Positions 1 to 9,843 are shown, counted from the first letter of the stretch. The stretch is 64,000 nucleotides of DNA from Hansschlegelia zhihuaiae (GCF_004103825.1 NZ_RYFI01000003.1:184499-248498); one strand, 5' to 3'. A program made the numbers and translations. Notes: generated from the sequence alone by a model not told the origin.

Positions 1-65
1 GGCGGCTCGCCGCCCTCTCCTGCCCCTGCCGTCCCGGAGGTCTCGAAGGTCGCGTCGTCGGTCAT
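1..65 (-). CDS. lolD: LolD, lipoprotein-releasing ABC transporter ATPase (N-terminal fragment)
   Basis: Only the first 21 or so codons are inside the window, so no ATPase motif is visible and the identity rests on position. The ATG overlaps the TGA of lolC in an ATGA arrangement, which implies translational coupling. In alphaproteobacteria lolD normally follows the lolC/E permease and supplies the ATPase that powers release of lipoproteins from the inner membrane to LolA. The visible N-terminus (MTDDATFETSG...) is low complexity and uninformative. Confidence 0.5.
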   Translation of the reverse strand, partial: MTDDATFETSGTAGAGEGGEP

Positions 66-1351
66 TCGTAGCGCAGCGCCTCGACCGGATCGAGCTTGGC
101 GGCCCGCCAGGACGGATAGAGCGTCGCGATCACCGACAGCGCGAGCGCCATCAGCACCACGCTCGCGGTCTCGCCGACGTTCGGGTCGGCGGGCAGCCGG
201 CTCAGGAAATAGACCTCGGGCGAAAACAGTTCGGTGCCGGTGAGATAGGCCAGAAAGGCGCGGATCGACTCGACGTTCCAGCACACGATCATGCCGAGCG
301 CGAAGCCCGCCAGCGTCCCGATCACGCCGATCGAGGCGCCGGTGATCAGGAAGATCCGCATGACGGCGCCGCGGGTCGCGCCCATGGTCCGCAGGATCGC
401 GATGTCGCGCCCCTTGTCCTTCACCAGCATGATGAGGCCCGAGATGATGTTGAGCGCCGCGACCAGCACGATCAGCGTCAGGATCAGGAACATCACGTTG
501 CGCTCGACCTCGAGCGCGGAAAAGAAGGTCTTGTTGCGATCGCGCCAGTCGAGCAGGTAGACGGCGCGTCCCGCGGCCTCGTGGAGCTTGGGCTTCACGT
601 CGTCGACGCGGTCGGGATGGTCGAGATAGATCTCGATCGAGGAGGCGTCGTCCTCGCGGTTGAAATAGGCCTGCGCCTCCTGGAACGGCAGGAACACGAA
701 GGCGGCGTCATATTCCGACATGCCGATCTCGAAGATCGCCTGCACACGGTAGCCCTTGATGCGGGGCGTGACGCCCATAGGGGTCACGGCGCCGCGCGGG
801 CTCACCAGCGAGATTGTGTCGCCGGCCCTCACCCCCAGCTGGTCGGCGAGCCGCCGGCCGATCAGCACGCCGCCGCCGTCGTCGAAGCCCTCGAGGCTGC
901 CGTCCCGCACCGTGCGGGAAACGAGCTGGAGCTTGCCGAGGTCCTGTCCTCGCAGGCCCCGCACCAGCACGCCGTTGGAGGCGGCGGGCGAGGAGGCGAG
1001 CGCCTGTCCCTCGACCAGCGGGATCGCGAATTTCACGCCCGCGACCTTGGACAGCCGCTCCGCGACCTGGGCGAAGTCGGTGAGCGGGCCGTCGAGCGGC
1101 TGCGCCACCACATGGCCGTTGATGCCGAGAATCTTGTTGAGAAGCTCGGTGCGGAAGCCGTTCATCACCGCCATAACGATGATCAGCGTGGCGACGCCGA
1201 GCGTGATGCCGAGGAAGGAGAAGCCGGCTATGACCGAGATGAAGCCTTCTTTCCGGCGGGCGCGCAGATAGCGCCCGGCGATCAGCCACTCGAAGGCCGC
1301 GAACGGCTTCGTCGCCATCGGCGGGTCGTCATGCGTCGCGGCGTGGGACAT
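62..1351 (-). CDS. lolC: LolC/LolE-family lipoprotein-releasing ABC transporter permease
   Basis: This is the membrane permease of the Lol system, which extracts outer-membrane lipoproteins from the inner membrane. At 429 aa it has the family layout: one membrane segment near residues 40-65, a large periplasmic domain, then three membrane segments in a C-terminal FtsX domain containing DKGRDIAILRTMGAT near residue 313. Alphaproteobacteria usually carry a single LolC/E-type permease, so lolC versus lolE is a naming choice. A second in-frame ATG at residue 12 (MATKPF) is an alternative start. It lies downstream of proS and is coupled to lolD by an ATGA overlap. Confidence 0.9.
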   Translation of the reverse strand: MSHAATHDDPPMATKPFAAFEWLIAGRYLRARRKEGFISVIAGFSFLGITLGVATLIIVMAVMNGFRTELLNKILGINGHVVAQPLDGPLTDFAQVAERLSKVAGVKFAIPLVEGQALASSPAASNGVLVRGLRGQDLGKLQLVSRTVRDGSLEGFDDGGGVLIGRRLADQLGVRAGDTISLVSPRGAVTPMGVTPRIKGYRVQAIFEIGMSEYDAAFVFLPFQEAQAYFNREDDASSIEIYLDHPDRVDDVKPKLHEAAGRAVYLLDWRDRNKTFFSALEVERNVMFLILTLIVLVAALNIISGLIMLVKDKGRDIAILRTMGATRGAVMRIFLITGASIGVIGTLAGFALGMIVCWNVESIRAFLAYLTGTELFSPEVYFLSRLPADPNVGETASVVLMALALSVIATLYPSWRAAKLDPVEALRYE

Positions 1352-1543
1352 CGGTCGGACGGCTCGTTCGGGGACCCATGCGGCCGCCCTTCGCTTCCGG
1401 GCGCCGCCTTGCGGCGTGTAAGCCTGCGAAATACGTCTTAACGAAGGTGACGGGAGCGGCGTCGAATCGGCCGCAAGCGCCGGCGACCCCGCATTCTGGA
1501 CGCAGGCCGAGCATCCGGCCAGCGCAAGCCTGCCCCAGGGCGA

Positions 1544-2866
1544 TCAGCCCAGAATGGTCGCGACCGCTTGTTCCGGGCTAAGCGCCTCAGCTGCGCCGCC
1601 GGAACGGCGCTTGAGCTCGACCTGGCCGGAGGCGAGCCCCTTCGGCCCGACCACCAGGCGCCACGGCAGGCCGATCAGGTCCATGGTGGCGAACTTCGAG
1701 CCCGGACGCTCGTCGGTGTCGTCATAGAGCACGTCGACGCCGGCCGCCTCGAGCTTCGCGTAGAGGTCCTCGCAAGCGGCGTCGACCGCGGCGTCGCCGG
1801 GCTTCAGATTGACCAGCCCGACGCGGAACGGCGCGACCGCCTCCGGCCAGACGATGCCGGAATCGTCATGGCCGGCCTCGATGATCGCCGCGGCGAGCCG
1901 CGAGGGGCCGATGCCGTAAGACCCCATATGGACCGGCGTGTCCTTGCCGTCGGGGCCCGTGACGAGCGCTTTCATCGGCAGGGAGTACTTGGTCCCGAAA
2001 TAGAAGATGTGGCCGACCTCTATGCCCCGCGCCGAGACGCGCTTGTCCTCGGAGATCGCCTCGAATTCGGCCTTCTCATGCATCTCGTCGGTGGCGGCGT
2101 AGAGGCTGGTCCACTTGTCGAAATAGGACTGAAGCTCCGCCGCGTCGTCGAAATTCACGGTCTCGGGCGGCGTCTCGAAGTCGAGATAGTCCTTGTGACA
2201 GTAGACCTCGCTCTCGCCGGTCTTCGCCAGGATGATGAACTCGTGGGAGAGGTCGCCGCCGATCGGGCCGGTGTCGGCGCGCATCGGGATCGACTTGAGG
2301 CCGAGCCGCGCGAAGGTCCTCAGATAAGCGACGAACATCCGGTTGTATGAGGTCCGCGCGCCGGCCTGGTCGAGATCGAACGAATAGGCGTCCTTCATCA
2401 GGAACTCGCGCGAGCGCATGACCCCGAAGCGCGGCCGGCGCTCGTCCCGGAACTTCCACTGGATGTGGTAGAGGTTTTTGGGAAGATCCTTGTAGGATCG
2501 CACGCCCGCGCGGAAGATCTCGGTGATCATCTCCTCGTTGGTCGGGCCGTAGAGCATCTCGCGCTCGTGGCGGTCCTTGATGCGCAGCATCTCCTCGCCA
2601 TAGGCGTCGTAGCGGCCGCTCTCGCGCCAGAGGTCGGCGAGCTGGATGGTGGGCATCAGGCATTCGATCGCGCCGGCCCGGTCCTGCTCCTCGCGCACGA
2701 TCGACGAGATCTTGTCCAGCACCCGCAGTCCCAGAGGAAGCCATGCGTAGATGCCGGCGGCCTCCTGGCGGATCATGCCGGCGCGCAGCATCAGCCGATG
2801 CGAGACGATCTCGGCTTCCTTGGGCGCGTCGCGCAGGATGGGCAGAAAATAGCGGCTGAGGCGCAT
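1544..2866 (-). CDS. proS: Proline--tRNA ligase (short, no INS editing domain)
   Basis: Charges tRNA-Pro with proline. The open frame runs further upstream, but homology-like sequence begins at [19 protein letters not shown], which gives 440 aa, the usual alphaproteobacterial length. Class II signatures are visible: GPTNEE at residues 107-112, motif 2 [10 protein letters not shown] at 139-148 and motif 3 [10 protein letters not shown] at 315-324. The roughly 180-residue INS editing domain of E. coli-type ProRS is absent, as is known for this short form, so clearance of Ala-tRNA-Pro would need a separate trans-editing protein. It is followed by lolC after 192 bp that show no other gene. Confidence 0.96.
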   Translation of the reverse strand: MRLSRYFLPILRDAPKEAEIVSHRLMLRAGMIRQEAAGIYAWLPLGLRVLDKISSIVREEQDRAGAIECLMPTIQLADLWRESGRYDAYGEEMLRIKDRHEREMLYGPTNEEMITEIFRAGVRSYKDLPKNLYHIQWKFRDERRPRFGVMRSREFLMKDAYSFDLDQAGARTSYNRMFVAYLRTFARLGLKSIPMRADTGPIGGDLSHEFIILAKTGESEVYCHKDYLDFETPPETVNFDDAAELQSYFDKWTSLYAATDEMHEKAEFEAISEDKRVSARGIEVGHIFYFGTKYSLPMKALVTGPDGKDTPVHMGSYGIGPSRLAAAIIEAGHDDSGIVWPEAVAPFRVGLVNLKPGDAAVDAACEDLYAKLEAAGVDVLYDDTDERPGSKFATMDLIGLPWRLVVGPKGLASGQVELKRRSGGAAEALSPEQAVATILG

Positions 2867-3235
2867 GCGGGCTGTCCGGACACGAGGAGAAGAGGCGCCA
2901 AGCGGCGAAACGGGCTGCGGCGCGCGCGGCAGACAAGCCGATGATCGCTCGAAACACAAGGGCGGCGCCTGGCGGGCGCCCGCCGATCGGGGGGGGATCG
3001 GAGACGCCTCAATTTTCGGCGCCCGCTGCACATTGTGGTGACAAATGAAAAAACCGCGGCTATTGTCCCGATCATAAGAAAGGGCCAGCCGGCGACGTTG
3101 CCTCGCCGGCCAAACGACGGTCCAAGTCTTGGGAGGATGTCCACGCGGCGCGCCGAAAGGCTGCCGCCGCACGAGCCGGCGCCGAAGTCCCGCACCGCTC
3201 GCGGCCCGGATCGAAGTGGACACAAGATTGACCTT
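2867..3235. other. Intergenic region upstream of proS
   Basis: About 370 bp lie between the proS start and the terminator hairpin next to the DUF1467 gene. Open frames here are antisense or out-of-frame extensions without recognisable protein character. The proS promoter should lie here. A TATGAT hexamer occurs on the minus strand near 3070-3080, but no convincing -35 element stands at the right distance, so no promoter is called. Confidence 0.5.
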
Positions 3236-3268
3236 TAAAAACGCAAGGCTTCGGCCTTGCTTTTTTTT
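3236..3268. terminator. Bidirectional rho-independent terminator
   Basis: A 7-bp GC-rich stem GCAAGGC / GCCTTGC with a TTCG tetraloop is flanked by eight T residues on the plus strand and by five T residues on the minus strand (five A on plus). On the minus strand it ends the long nuo-birA-rnj-mce-DUF1467 transcription block before proS. The plus-strand T run may block antisense transcription. Confidence 0.85.
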
Positions 3269-3297
3269 GCCCGCAAGGCGTGCCGGCCGCGGGTCAG

Positions 3298-3579
3298 TCA
3301 GCCGACCTTTTCGAATTTCGGCAGGAAGGGAATGTCGTCCAGACCGAAGACGTCCTGCGTCAGCAGCGCATAGAGCGCCGCGAAAATCAGGGAGGCGACG
3401 ATCGTCGTCACGAGCAGGATCCGTCCGATCGGCGCGCGGACAGGGGCGCCGGGCTCGGTGCCGGGCGTGATCTCGCCCTCGTCAACCTGATTCCGCACCC
3501 CGAAGGGCAGAACCGCGAACAGCGTCGTCCACCACACGACGAAATAGACCGCGGCCCAGCTGACTGCCGAAAAGATCAA
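3298..3579 (-). CDS. DUF1467 family small membrane protein
   Basis: A 93-residue protein with two membrane segments (about residues 5-27 and 52-74). The first contains [14 protein letters not shown], the hallmark of the alphaproteobacterial DUF1467 family. No function is known. The start is TTG, overlapping the TGA of mce as TTGA, so it is translationally coupled to the epimerase gene. The mce-DUF1467-proS order is common in Hyphomicrobiales, suggesting a conserved but undefined housekeeping role. Confidence 0.85.
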   Translation of the reverse strand: MIFSAVSWAAVYFVVWWTTLFAVLPFGVRNQVDEGEITPGTEPGAPVRAPIGRILLVTTIVASLIFAALYALLTQDVFGLDDIPFLPKFEKVG

Positions 3580-3980
3580 GCCTGTTCGAGCTCCACCAGT
3601 GTGCCGAGCATGTCCTTCGGATGGAGGAACAGCACCGGCTTGCCATGGGCCCCGATCTTGGGCTCGCCGTCGCCGAGCACGCGGGCTCCTTGCGCCTTCA
3701 GCTGGTCGCGCGCGGCCAGGATGTCGTCGACCTCGTAGCAGACATGGTGGATGCCGCCGGCCGGCGAACGGTCGAGAAAGGCCTGGATCGGCGATTTCTC
3801 GCCGAGCGGCTCGAGCAGCTCGATCTTGGTGTTGGGCAGCTCAATGAACACGACGGTCACGCCGTGCTCGGGCTGCTCGGTCGCGGGCGTGACCCGTGCG
3901 CCCAGAGTGTCCCGATAGACCGCAGTCGCGGCCTCGAGGTCCGGCACCGCGATCGCGACATGGTTCAGGCGGCCGATCAT
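3576..3980 (-). CDS. mce: Methylmalonyl-CoA epimerase
   Basis: A 134-residue glyoxalase/bleomycin-resistance-fold protein that interconverts (R)- and (S)-methylmalonyl-CoA in propionyl-CoA metabolism. The N-terminal metal ligand lies in LNHVAIAVPDLE, the central HHVCYEVDD supplies a further ligand, and the C-terminal GTLVELEQ supplies the last glutamate. Length and motif order fit the family. It sits downstream of rnj, separated by a palindromic repeat, and overlaps the DUF1467 start. The mutase genes are not in this window. Confidence 0.9.
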   Translation of the reverse strand: MIGRLNHVAIAVPDLEAATAVYRDTLGARVTPATEQPEHGVTVVFIELPNTKIELLEPLGEKSPIQAFLDRSPAGGIHHVCYEVDDILAARDQLKAQGARVLGDGEPKIGAHGKPVLFLHPKDMLGTLVELEQA

Positions 3981-4000
3981 TGTCTCGCTCCGGGATGATC

Positions 4001-4108
4001 CGTCATCCCGGAAAAGCGGCGAAGCCGCGCAGATCCGGGATCGTCTTCAGGACAAGGCGCTCGATCTGACGACAATCCCGGCACTCGCTGCGCTCGGCCG
4101 GGATGACG
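4001..4108. repeat. Palindromic intergenic element between rnj and mce
   Basis: The ends are exact inverted repeats, CGTCATCCCGG and CCGGGATGACG, about 90 bp apart, with further internal complementarity (GATCCGGGATCG, AATCCCGG). The arrangement can form a long hairpin in the transcript. It resembles the dispersed palindromes at 9751, 13040, 47581 and 61003, all of which carry GTCATNCC-type or CCGG-type ends. Confidence 0.6.
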
Positions 4109-4124
4109 CGCCTCATCGAGGCGC

Positions 4125-5789
4125 TCATACGCTGAGCACGGTCACGTGGCAAACCGGCTTCTTGCCCCAGACCATGTTGAGCTCGCCCCTCACCGCCCGT
4201 TCGATTGCGGACTGGACCGCGTTGGCGTCGCGCCGCTTCGGCCGCGGCAGTCCGTCGAGGCAGTCGAGCACGGTGTCGCGGATGACCTCGGCCATCGGCT
4301 CGCCCTCGTCGTCGCGCGGCGGAAGGCCGGTGAAGCGGACCTCCGGATCGCCCGCGACGTCGCCGAGCTCGTCGATCGCAAGCGCGACCGAGACCACGCC
4401 CGCGAAGGCGAGCTTGCGGCGTTCGCCGATGGTGGACTCGGTCGCGTAGACCAGCACCTTCCCGTCCTTCAGCATGCGGCCGGTCACGACCTCGTCGACG
4501 ATCTCGGGCGGACCGCCGGCGACGCGGATCATCTGCCCGTCGCCGACCCGCGCGACCGCGGGCGTCTGGACCGATTTCGCGAACTCCGCATGCTCGAACA
4601 TGTGGAGCTCCTCGCCATGGACCGGCACCACGAGCTTCGGCTTCAGCCAGCCATAGAGCATCGCGATCTCTTCGCGCCGCGGGTGGCCGGAGACATGGAC
4701 GAAATGGGTGCGGTCGGTGATGACCTCCGCGCCGCCGGCGATCAGCCCGTTGACGATGCGCCCGATGGCCTTCTCGTTGCCGGGGATCGCCCGCGACGAG
4801 AAGATCACACGATCGCCTTTGCTGAGCGTCACCTCCGGATGGTCGCCCTGCGCGACGCGGGCGAGCGCGGCCCGCGGCTCGCCCTGGCTGCCGGTCATCA
4901 GCGCCACCACCTTGTCGCGCGGCAGATAGCCATAGGCTGCGGGCTCGAGGAAGTCGGGGACGCCGTCGAAATAGCCGAGCATGCGGCCGACGTCAGCGGC
5001 GCGGCGCATGGCGCGGCCGATCAGCACGACCTGCCGGTCGGCTGCGAGCGCGGCGTCCGCGACGGCGCGGAGCCGCCCGACATTGGACGCGAAGGTGGTG
5101 ACGGCCACGCGGCCCGGCGCCGTGCGGATCAGTTCGGCGAGGCTCGCCGCCACGTCCATCTCGGAGGCCGAGGCGCCCTCGCGCAGCGCATTGGTCGAGT
5201 CGCCGATGACGGCCGAGACGCCCTCGTCGCCGAGTTCGCGCATGCGCGCCTCGTCGGTCGGCAGGCCGATGACGGGCGTCTGGTCGATCTTCCAGTCGCC
5301 GGTGTGGACCACGAGGCCGGCGGGCGTGCGGATCGCGAGCGCGTTCGATTCCGGGATGGAATGCGCGACCGGCACGAACTCGACCTCGAAGGGTCCGGCC
5401 GTGAAGCGCCCGCCCTGCGGGATCTCCCTGACCTCGACCTTGGGGGCGTCGCGCTCGGAGGCGCGCTTGGCCTCAAGCATCGCGGCCGCGAAGGGCGTCG
5501 CGTAGACTGGGCATTTGAGCTCGGGCCAGAGGTCGAGCACCGCGCCGTAATGGTCCTCATGGGCGTGGGTGAGGACCAGGGCCTCGATCGAATTGCGCTG
5601 GGACCGCGCGAAGCGGATGTCGGGCAGGATGAGGTCGATCCCGGGGGTCAGCGCCGGGTCGCCGAAGATCACGCCGCAATCGACGATCAGCCAGCGGCGG
5701 CGCGCGCCCTGCCCGTAGCCGTAAAGGCCGATGTTCATGCCGATCTCGCCCACGCCGCCAAGCGGGACGAACACTAAATCCTCAGCCAA
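4125..5789 (-). CDS. rnj: Ribonuclease J
   Basis: A metallo-beta-lactamase/beta-CASP nuclease with 5'-3' exo- and endonuclease activity in RNA decay and rRNA maturation. The zinc motif HAHEDH is at residues 75-80, followed by VAHSIPES, HTGDWKID and the beta-CASP segments. The C-terminal HVSGHPRREE and VPVHGEELH complete the core. The start chosen is a TTG giving MAEDLVFVPLGGVGEIGMN and 554 aa, the normal length, because AAGGA lies 7 nt upstream inside the end of birA. The frame stays open further upstream, but that sequence is birA read in another frame. birA and rnj are 4 nt apart. Confidence 0.93.
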   Translation of the reverse strand: MAEDLVFVPLGGVGEIGMNIGLYGYGQGARRRWLIVDCGVIFGDPALTPGIDLILPDIRFARSQRNSIEALVLTHAHEDHYGAVLDLWPELKCPVYATPFAAAMLEAKRASERDAPKVEVREIPQGGRFTAGPFEVEFVPVAHSIPESNALAIRTPAGLVVHTGDWKIDQTPVIGLPTDEARMRELGDEGVSAVIGDSTNALREGASASEMDVAASLAELIRTAPGRVAVTTFASNVGRLRAVADAALAADRQVVLIGRAMRRAADVGRMLGYFDGVPDFLEPAAYGYLPRDKVVALMTGSQGEPRAALARVAQGDHPEVTLSKGDRVIFSSRAIPGNEKAIGRIVNGLIAGGAEVITDRTHFVHVSGHPRREEIAMLYGWLKPKLVVPVHGEELHMFEHAEFAKSVQTPAVARVGDGQMIRVAGGPPEIVDEVVTGRMLKDGKVLVYATESTIGERRKLAFAGVVSVALAIDELGDVAGDPEVRFTGLPPRDDEGEPMAEVIRDTVLDCLDGLPRPKRRDANAVQSAIERAVRGELNMVWGKKPVCHVTVLSV

Positions 5790-5793
5790 TAGC

Positions 5794-6591
5794 TTATCCT
5801 TCAACGCGGATGGTGGCCGCGGAACCAAAATAGACGTCGCCGGCCGAGACCGCGGTGGCGATCCCCGTCGGCGCGCGGAGCACGAGGCGGCCGCGGTCGT
5901 CGAGCGACTCGAACCGGCCGCGGATGACCCGGCCGCCGAGATCGACCTCGACTTCGGCGCCGAGACCGGCGGCGCGCGCCATCCAGGCCTTGCGGATCGC
6001 CGGCAGACCCGCGCCCTCGTCCCAGGTGTCGAGCCAGGTGACGAAAGTGTCGGACAGTCGTTCGAACAGATCCTCGGCGCTCGCCGTGTCGCCGCGCTCG
6101 GCGAGCGAAGTCGCAGGGTAAGGCAGGGCCTCCGGGGCCGCGACGACATTGACCCCGACCCCGACCACGACCGCGAGGCGGCCCTCCGCCAGCAGATCGG
6201 CCTCGAGCAGGATGCCTGCGAGCTTCTTGCCGTCGACGATCACGTCGTTCGGCCATTTGAGCTCGGGCCGGGCCGTGCGGGGCGAGAGCGACGCCGCGAC
6301 CTCGCGGAGCGCCTGTTCGAGCGCCAGTCCCGCCACGAAGCCGAGCGAGGCCGCGGTCTCCGGAGGGGCCGCCGTCATCAGCGCGAAGCTCGCCGCGAGG
6401 TTGCCGCGCGCGGTCTCCCAGCGGCGGCCGCGGCGGCCGCGGCCGTCGGTCTGCGCGCGGGCCGCGACCCAAACCGGCGCCCTGCCCTCGCGCGCGAGCG
6501 TCATCGCCTCGGCGTTGGTCGAGCCGACGGTGTCATAGGCCGCGAGGTCGTGCCCCGCCTCCCGCGCCACGGGTCCGAGCGCGAAGCTCAT
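5794..6591 (-). CDS. birA: Biotin--[acetyl-CoA-carboxylase] ligase
   Basis: Attaches biotin to the carrier domain of biotin-dependent carboxylases. The catalytic domain shows GSTN at residues 23-26, QTDGRGRRGRRW at 47-58 and KWPND at 112-116. It has no N-terminal helix-turn-helix, so it is a class I ligase without the E. coli BirA repressor function. The start at MSFALGPVARE gives 265 aa; an upstream in-frame ATG would add 18 residues translated from a palindromic repeat and is not favoured. It lies between nuoN and rnj, the usual order in this group. Confidence 0.92.
   Translation of the reverse strand: MSFALGPVAREAGHDLAAYDTVGSTNAEAMTLAREGRAPVWVAARAQTDGRGRRGRRWETARGNLAASFALMTAAPPETAASLGFVAGLALEQALREVAASLSPRTARPELKWPNDVIVDGKKLAGILLEADLLAEGRLAVVVGVGVNVVAAPEALPYPATSLAERGDTASAEDLFERLSDTFVTWLDTWDEGAGLPAIRKAWMARAAGLGAEVEVDLGGRVIRGRFESLDDRGRLVLRAPTGIATAVSAGDVYFGSAATIRVEG
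5797..5801 (-). promoter_or_regulatory. Shine-Dalgarno sequence deciding the TTG start of rnj
   Basis: On the minus strand the last codons of birA read GAAGGATAA and the TTG of rnj follows 7 nt after AAGGA. No ATG lies in the right frame at a usable distance, so the SD supports a TTG start and coupling of rnj translation to birA. Confidence 0.7.
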
Positions 6592-6617
6592 GCGGAAAAC
6601 GCCGGATGCGATGCGCT

Positions 6618-6749
6618 GATGTCCCGGCCTTGAGCCGGGACCCATAAGCGCGGCGTCCTACAGGGCAGCGCCGGCGAACTCCGAGCGAGCACGGATTTCA
6701 TGGCGCTGATGGGTCCCGGCTCTCCGCTTCGCTGCGGCCAGGACATGAG
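6618..6749. repeat. Palindromic intergenic element between nuoN and birA
   Basis: GAGCCGGGACCCAT at 6632-6645 is an exact 14-nt inverted repeat of ATGGGTCCCGGCTC at 6709-6722, enclosed by a second imperfect pair (GATGTCCCGGCC / GGCCAGGACAT). This makes a long stem in any transcript crossing from nuoN to birA. Confidence 0.6.
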
Positions 6750-6771
6750 GGGAGCGCTCAACGGCCGCCCC

Positions 6772-8208
6772 TCAAAACAGCGACTGCGCGGCCGCCGTGG
6801 CGGCCATCGTGAGCGGAGCGGGATAGACGAAATAGAGGATCGTGAAGCCGCCCGCGATCGTCAGCACCGCCTTGGCCGCGGGCGTCATCGGCGCGAACTC
6901 GACGGTCGGCTCGTCGAAATAGATGATCTTGACGATCCTCAGATAATAGAACGCCCCCACCACGCTCAGCACGAAGCCGATGACCGCGAGCGTCGTGAGC
7001 CCCGCGTTCACGGCGGCGTAGAACACGTAGAACTTGGCGAAGAAGCCCGCGAGCGGCGGGATGCCGGCGAGCGAGAACAGGATCATGGCGAGCACGAAGG
7101 CCATGGCCGGCTTGGTGCGCGACAGCCCTGCGAGGTCGTCGATCGACTCGACGTAGCGGTCGCCGACCCGCATCGACAGGATGCAGGCGAAGGCCCCGAG
7201 CGTCATCGCGACATAGATCGCCGCATAGATCGCGACGCCGCGCACGCCCTCGGGCGTTCCGGCCGCGAGGCCGACCAGCACGTAGCCCATGTGCCCGATC
7301 GACGAGTAGGCCATCAGGCGCTTCAGGTTCTTCTGGCCGATCGCCGCGAAGGAGCCGAGCGCCATGGACGCGATGGCGACGAACACCACGACCTGGCGCC
7401 ACTCCGTGACGACGCCCGGCAACGCCTCGGAGACGGCCCGCACGAACATCGCGACGCCCGCGACCTTGGTGGCGGAGGCGAAGAAGGCGGTGATCGGCGT
7501 CGGCGCGCCCTCATAGACGTCCGGCGTCCACATGTGGAACGGCACCGCCGAGATCTTGAACGCGAAGCCCGCGAGCAGGAACACGATGCCGAAGACGAGG
7601 CCGAGCGAGGTCTCGCCGTCCTTGAGCGTCTCGGCGATGTCCGCGAAGGCGACCGCGCCGGTGGTGCCGTAGATCAGCGACGCGCCGTAGAGCAGCATGC
7701 CGGACGACAGCGCGCCGAGGACGAAATATTTGAGCCCGGCCTCGGTCGAGCGGATGTCGTCGCGATGGATCGCGGCGATCACGTAGAGCGCGAGGCTCTG
7801 CAGCTCGAGGCCGAGATAGAGCGAGATCAGGTCGCTGGCCGACACCATCAGCGACATGCCGAGCGTCGAGAGCACCACGAGGATCGCGTATTCGTAGCGG
7901 GCGAAGTTCTCGCGCTTCATGTAGTCGAAGGACAGCGCGAGCGCCGCGAAGGCCGACACATAGGCCAGGACCTTCATGAAGCGCGCGAAGGCGTCGGCCG
8001 TAAAGCCGCCGCCGAAGGTGGGCTCGGTCGTCACCGGCGCGCCGATGACAAGCGCGGTCGCGAGCGCGATCAGCGCGAGCGCGAGCCCGTTGATCAGCGA
8101 GGTCGCGCGATCGCCCAGCACGGCGCCCAGGACGATCAGGACGAGCGAGCCGACCGCGAGGGAAATCTCGGGCAGGGCGAGCGCGAAATGAGGGAGCGAA
8201 GCGTCCAT
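6772..8208 (-). CDS. nuoN: NADH-quinone oxidoreductase subunit N
   Basis: An antiporter-like membrane subunit of complex I (478 aa, about 14 membrane segments). The start [20 protein letters not shown] uses an ATG whose A is shared with the TAA stop of nuoM. Family features seen include ARYEYAILVVLSTLGMSLMVS, the MWTPDVYEGAPTPITAFFA segment with conserved prolines, and the key lysine in GQKNLKRLMAYSSIGHMGY. The longer upstream open frame is the antiporter nuoM read in another frame. Confidence 0.96.
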   Translation of the reverse strand: MDASLPHFALALPEISLAVGSLVLIVLGAVLGDRATSLINGLALALIALATALVIGAPVTTEPTFGGGFTADAFARFMKVLAYVSAFAALALSFDYMKRENFARYEYAILVVLSTLGMSLMVSASDLISLYLGLELQSLALYVIAAIHRDDIRSTEAGLKYFVLGALSSGMLLYGASLIYGTTGAVAFADIAETLKDGETSLGLVFGIVFLLAGFAFKISAVPFHMWTPDVYEGAPTPITAFFASATKVAGVAMFVRAVSEALPGVVTEWRQVVVFVAIASMALGSFAAIGQKNLKRLMAYSSIGHMGYVLVGLAAGTPEGVRGVAIYAAIYVAMTLGAFACILSMRVGDRYVESIDDLAGLSRTKPAMAFVLAMILFSLAGIPPLAGFFAKFYVFYAAVNAGLTTLAVIGFVLSVVGAFYYLRIVKIIYFDEPTVEFAPMTPAAKAVLTIAGGFTILYFVYPAPLTMAATAAAQSLF

Positions 8209-9722
8209 TATCGTCCCACCGCTTCGGCCGTCTTGCCGGCCGCCTCGATCGCGGCCTGGGTCTGGTTCAGGATGCCGTCGACCGAGGCCGCCGACATGTC
8301 GAGCACCGGTGCCGGCCAGACGCCGAACAGCACCGTCAGGATCACCAGCGGCGCGAGGATCGCGACCTCGCGGCGGTTGAGGTCGGGGATGCCCTCGAGC
8401 GCCGGCTTGGTCATCTCGCCGAAGATCACCTTGCGGTAGAGCCAGAGCGCGTAGCCCGCGGACAGGATGACGCCGGTCGTGGCGAAGAACGCGACCCAGG
8501 TGTTGGCCTTGAAGGCGCCGATCAGCGTCAGGAACTCGCCCACGAATCCGCTCGTGCCGGGCAGGCCGACATTGGCCATGGTGAACACCATGAAGACCGC
8601 CGCGTACCACGGCATGCGGTTCACGAGCCCTCCAAAGGCCGCGATCTCGCGGGTGTGCATCCGGTCGTAGACGACGCCGACGCACAGGAACAGCGCGCCC
8701 GACACGATGCCGTGGCTGACCATCTGGAACACCGCGCCCTGCACCCCCTGAGGGTTCATGGCGAAGATCCCCATCGTCACGAAGCCCATATGGGCGACAG
8801 ACGAATAGGCGATCAGTTTCTTCACGTCCTCCTGCATCAGCGCGACCAGCGAGGTGTAGATGATCGCGACGATCGACAGCGTGAACACGAAGGGCGCGAA
8901 ATACTCGCTCGCCAGCGGGAACATCGGCAGCGAGAAGCGCAGGAAGCCGTAGCCGCCCATCTTGAGCAGGATGCCGGCCAGGATCACCGAGCCCGCGGTC
9001 GGCGCCTCGACATGGGCGTCGGGCAGCCAGGTGTGGACCGGCCACATCGGCATCTTCACCGCGAAGGAGGCGAAGAAGCCGAGCCAGAGCCAGGTCTGCA
9101 TGCCGGCCGGGAACTTGTAGGCGAGCAGCGCCTGGATGTCGGTCGTGCCGGCGGTCCCGTACATCGCCAGGATGCCGACCAGCATCAAGAGCGAGCCGAG
9201 CAGCGTGTAGAGGAAGAACTTGAAGCTGGCGTAGACCCGCCGCTTGCCGCCCCAGATGCCGATGATCAGGAACATCGGGATCAGCCCGCCCTCGAAGAAC
9301 AGGTAGAACAGCACGAGGTCGAGCGCGCAGAACACGCCGATCATCAGCGTCTCGAGCACCAGGAACGCGATCATGTATTCGCGCACCCGCACCATGATCG
9401 AGCGCCACGAGGCCAGGATGCAGAACGGCATCAGGAAGGCGGTGAGAATGATGAAGGGGGTCGAGATGCCGTCGACGCCCATCTTGTACGTCACCGAGCC
9501 GCCGAGCCATTCGGCCTGCTCGACGAACTGGAAGCCTGGATTGTCGAAGTCGAACTTCGCCCAAAGCACGAGCGAGACCACAAAGGTCACGACCGTGGTC
9601 CAGAGCGCGACGTGCCGGATATTGCCGAGCGACGCCTCGTCCTCCCCGCGGATCATCAGCAGGAAGAAGACGCCGACGAGCGGCAGGAAGGTGATGAGCG
9701 AAAGGATCGGCCAGTCGGTCAT
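8208..9722 (-). CDS. nuoM: NADH-quinone oxidoreductase subunit M
   Basis: An antiporter-like proton-pumping subunit (504 aa). The start [15 protein letters not shown] is preferred over an ATG 6 codons upstream. Conserved features include the glutamate in [15 protein letters not shown], the [22 protein letters not shown] signature and the lysine/histidine region [16 protein letters not shown]. It is separated from nuoL by 172 bp holding a palindromic repeat, while its stop overlaps nuoN by 1 nt. Confidence 0.96.
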   Translation of the reverse strand: MTDWPILSLITFLPLVGVFFLLMIRGEDEASLGNIRHVALWTTVVTFVVSLVLWAKFDFDNPGFQFVEQAEWLGGSVTYKMGVDGISTPFIILTAFLMPFCILASWRSIMVRVREYMIAFLVLETLMIGVFCALDLVLFYLFFEGGLIPMFLIIGIWGGKRRVYASFKFFLYTLLGSLLMLVGILAMYGTAGTTDIQALLAYKFPAGMQTWLWLGFFASFAVKMPMWPVHTWLPDAHVEAPTAGSVILAGILLKMGGYGFLRFSLPMFPLASEYFAPFVFTLSIVAIIYTSLVALMQEDVKKLIAYSSVAHMGFVTMGIFAMNPQGVQGAVFQMVSHGIVSGALFLCVGVVYDRMHTREIAAFGGLVNRMPWYAAVFMVFTMANVGLPGTSGFVGEFLTLIGAFKANTWVAFFATTGVILSAGYALWLYRKVIFGEMTKPALEGIPDLNRREVAILAPLVILTVLFGVWPAPVLDMSAASVDGILNQTQAAIEAAGKTAEAVGR

Positions 9723-9750
9723 CGGGCTGATCCCTCGCAACCTACGCCGC

Positions 9751-9843
9751 CGTCATGCCCGCGCGCAGCGCGGGTATCCACGACTTCCTCGCAACCGCTC
9801 CACGTCAAAGTCGTGGATACCCGGCCTTCGGCCAGGCATGACG
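9751..9843. repeat. Palindromic repeat, family A copy 1 (nuoL/nuoM)
   Basis: Outer arms CGTCATGCC (9751-9759) and GGCATGACG (9835-9843) enclose a perfect 15-bp inverted repeat, GGGTATCCACGACTT (9772-9786) and AAGTCGTGGATACCC (9808-9822). The same core recurs at 13040-13135, so it is a dispersed repeat. It can fold to a long hairpin within the nuo transcript. Confidence 0.85.
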
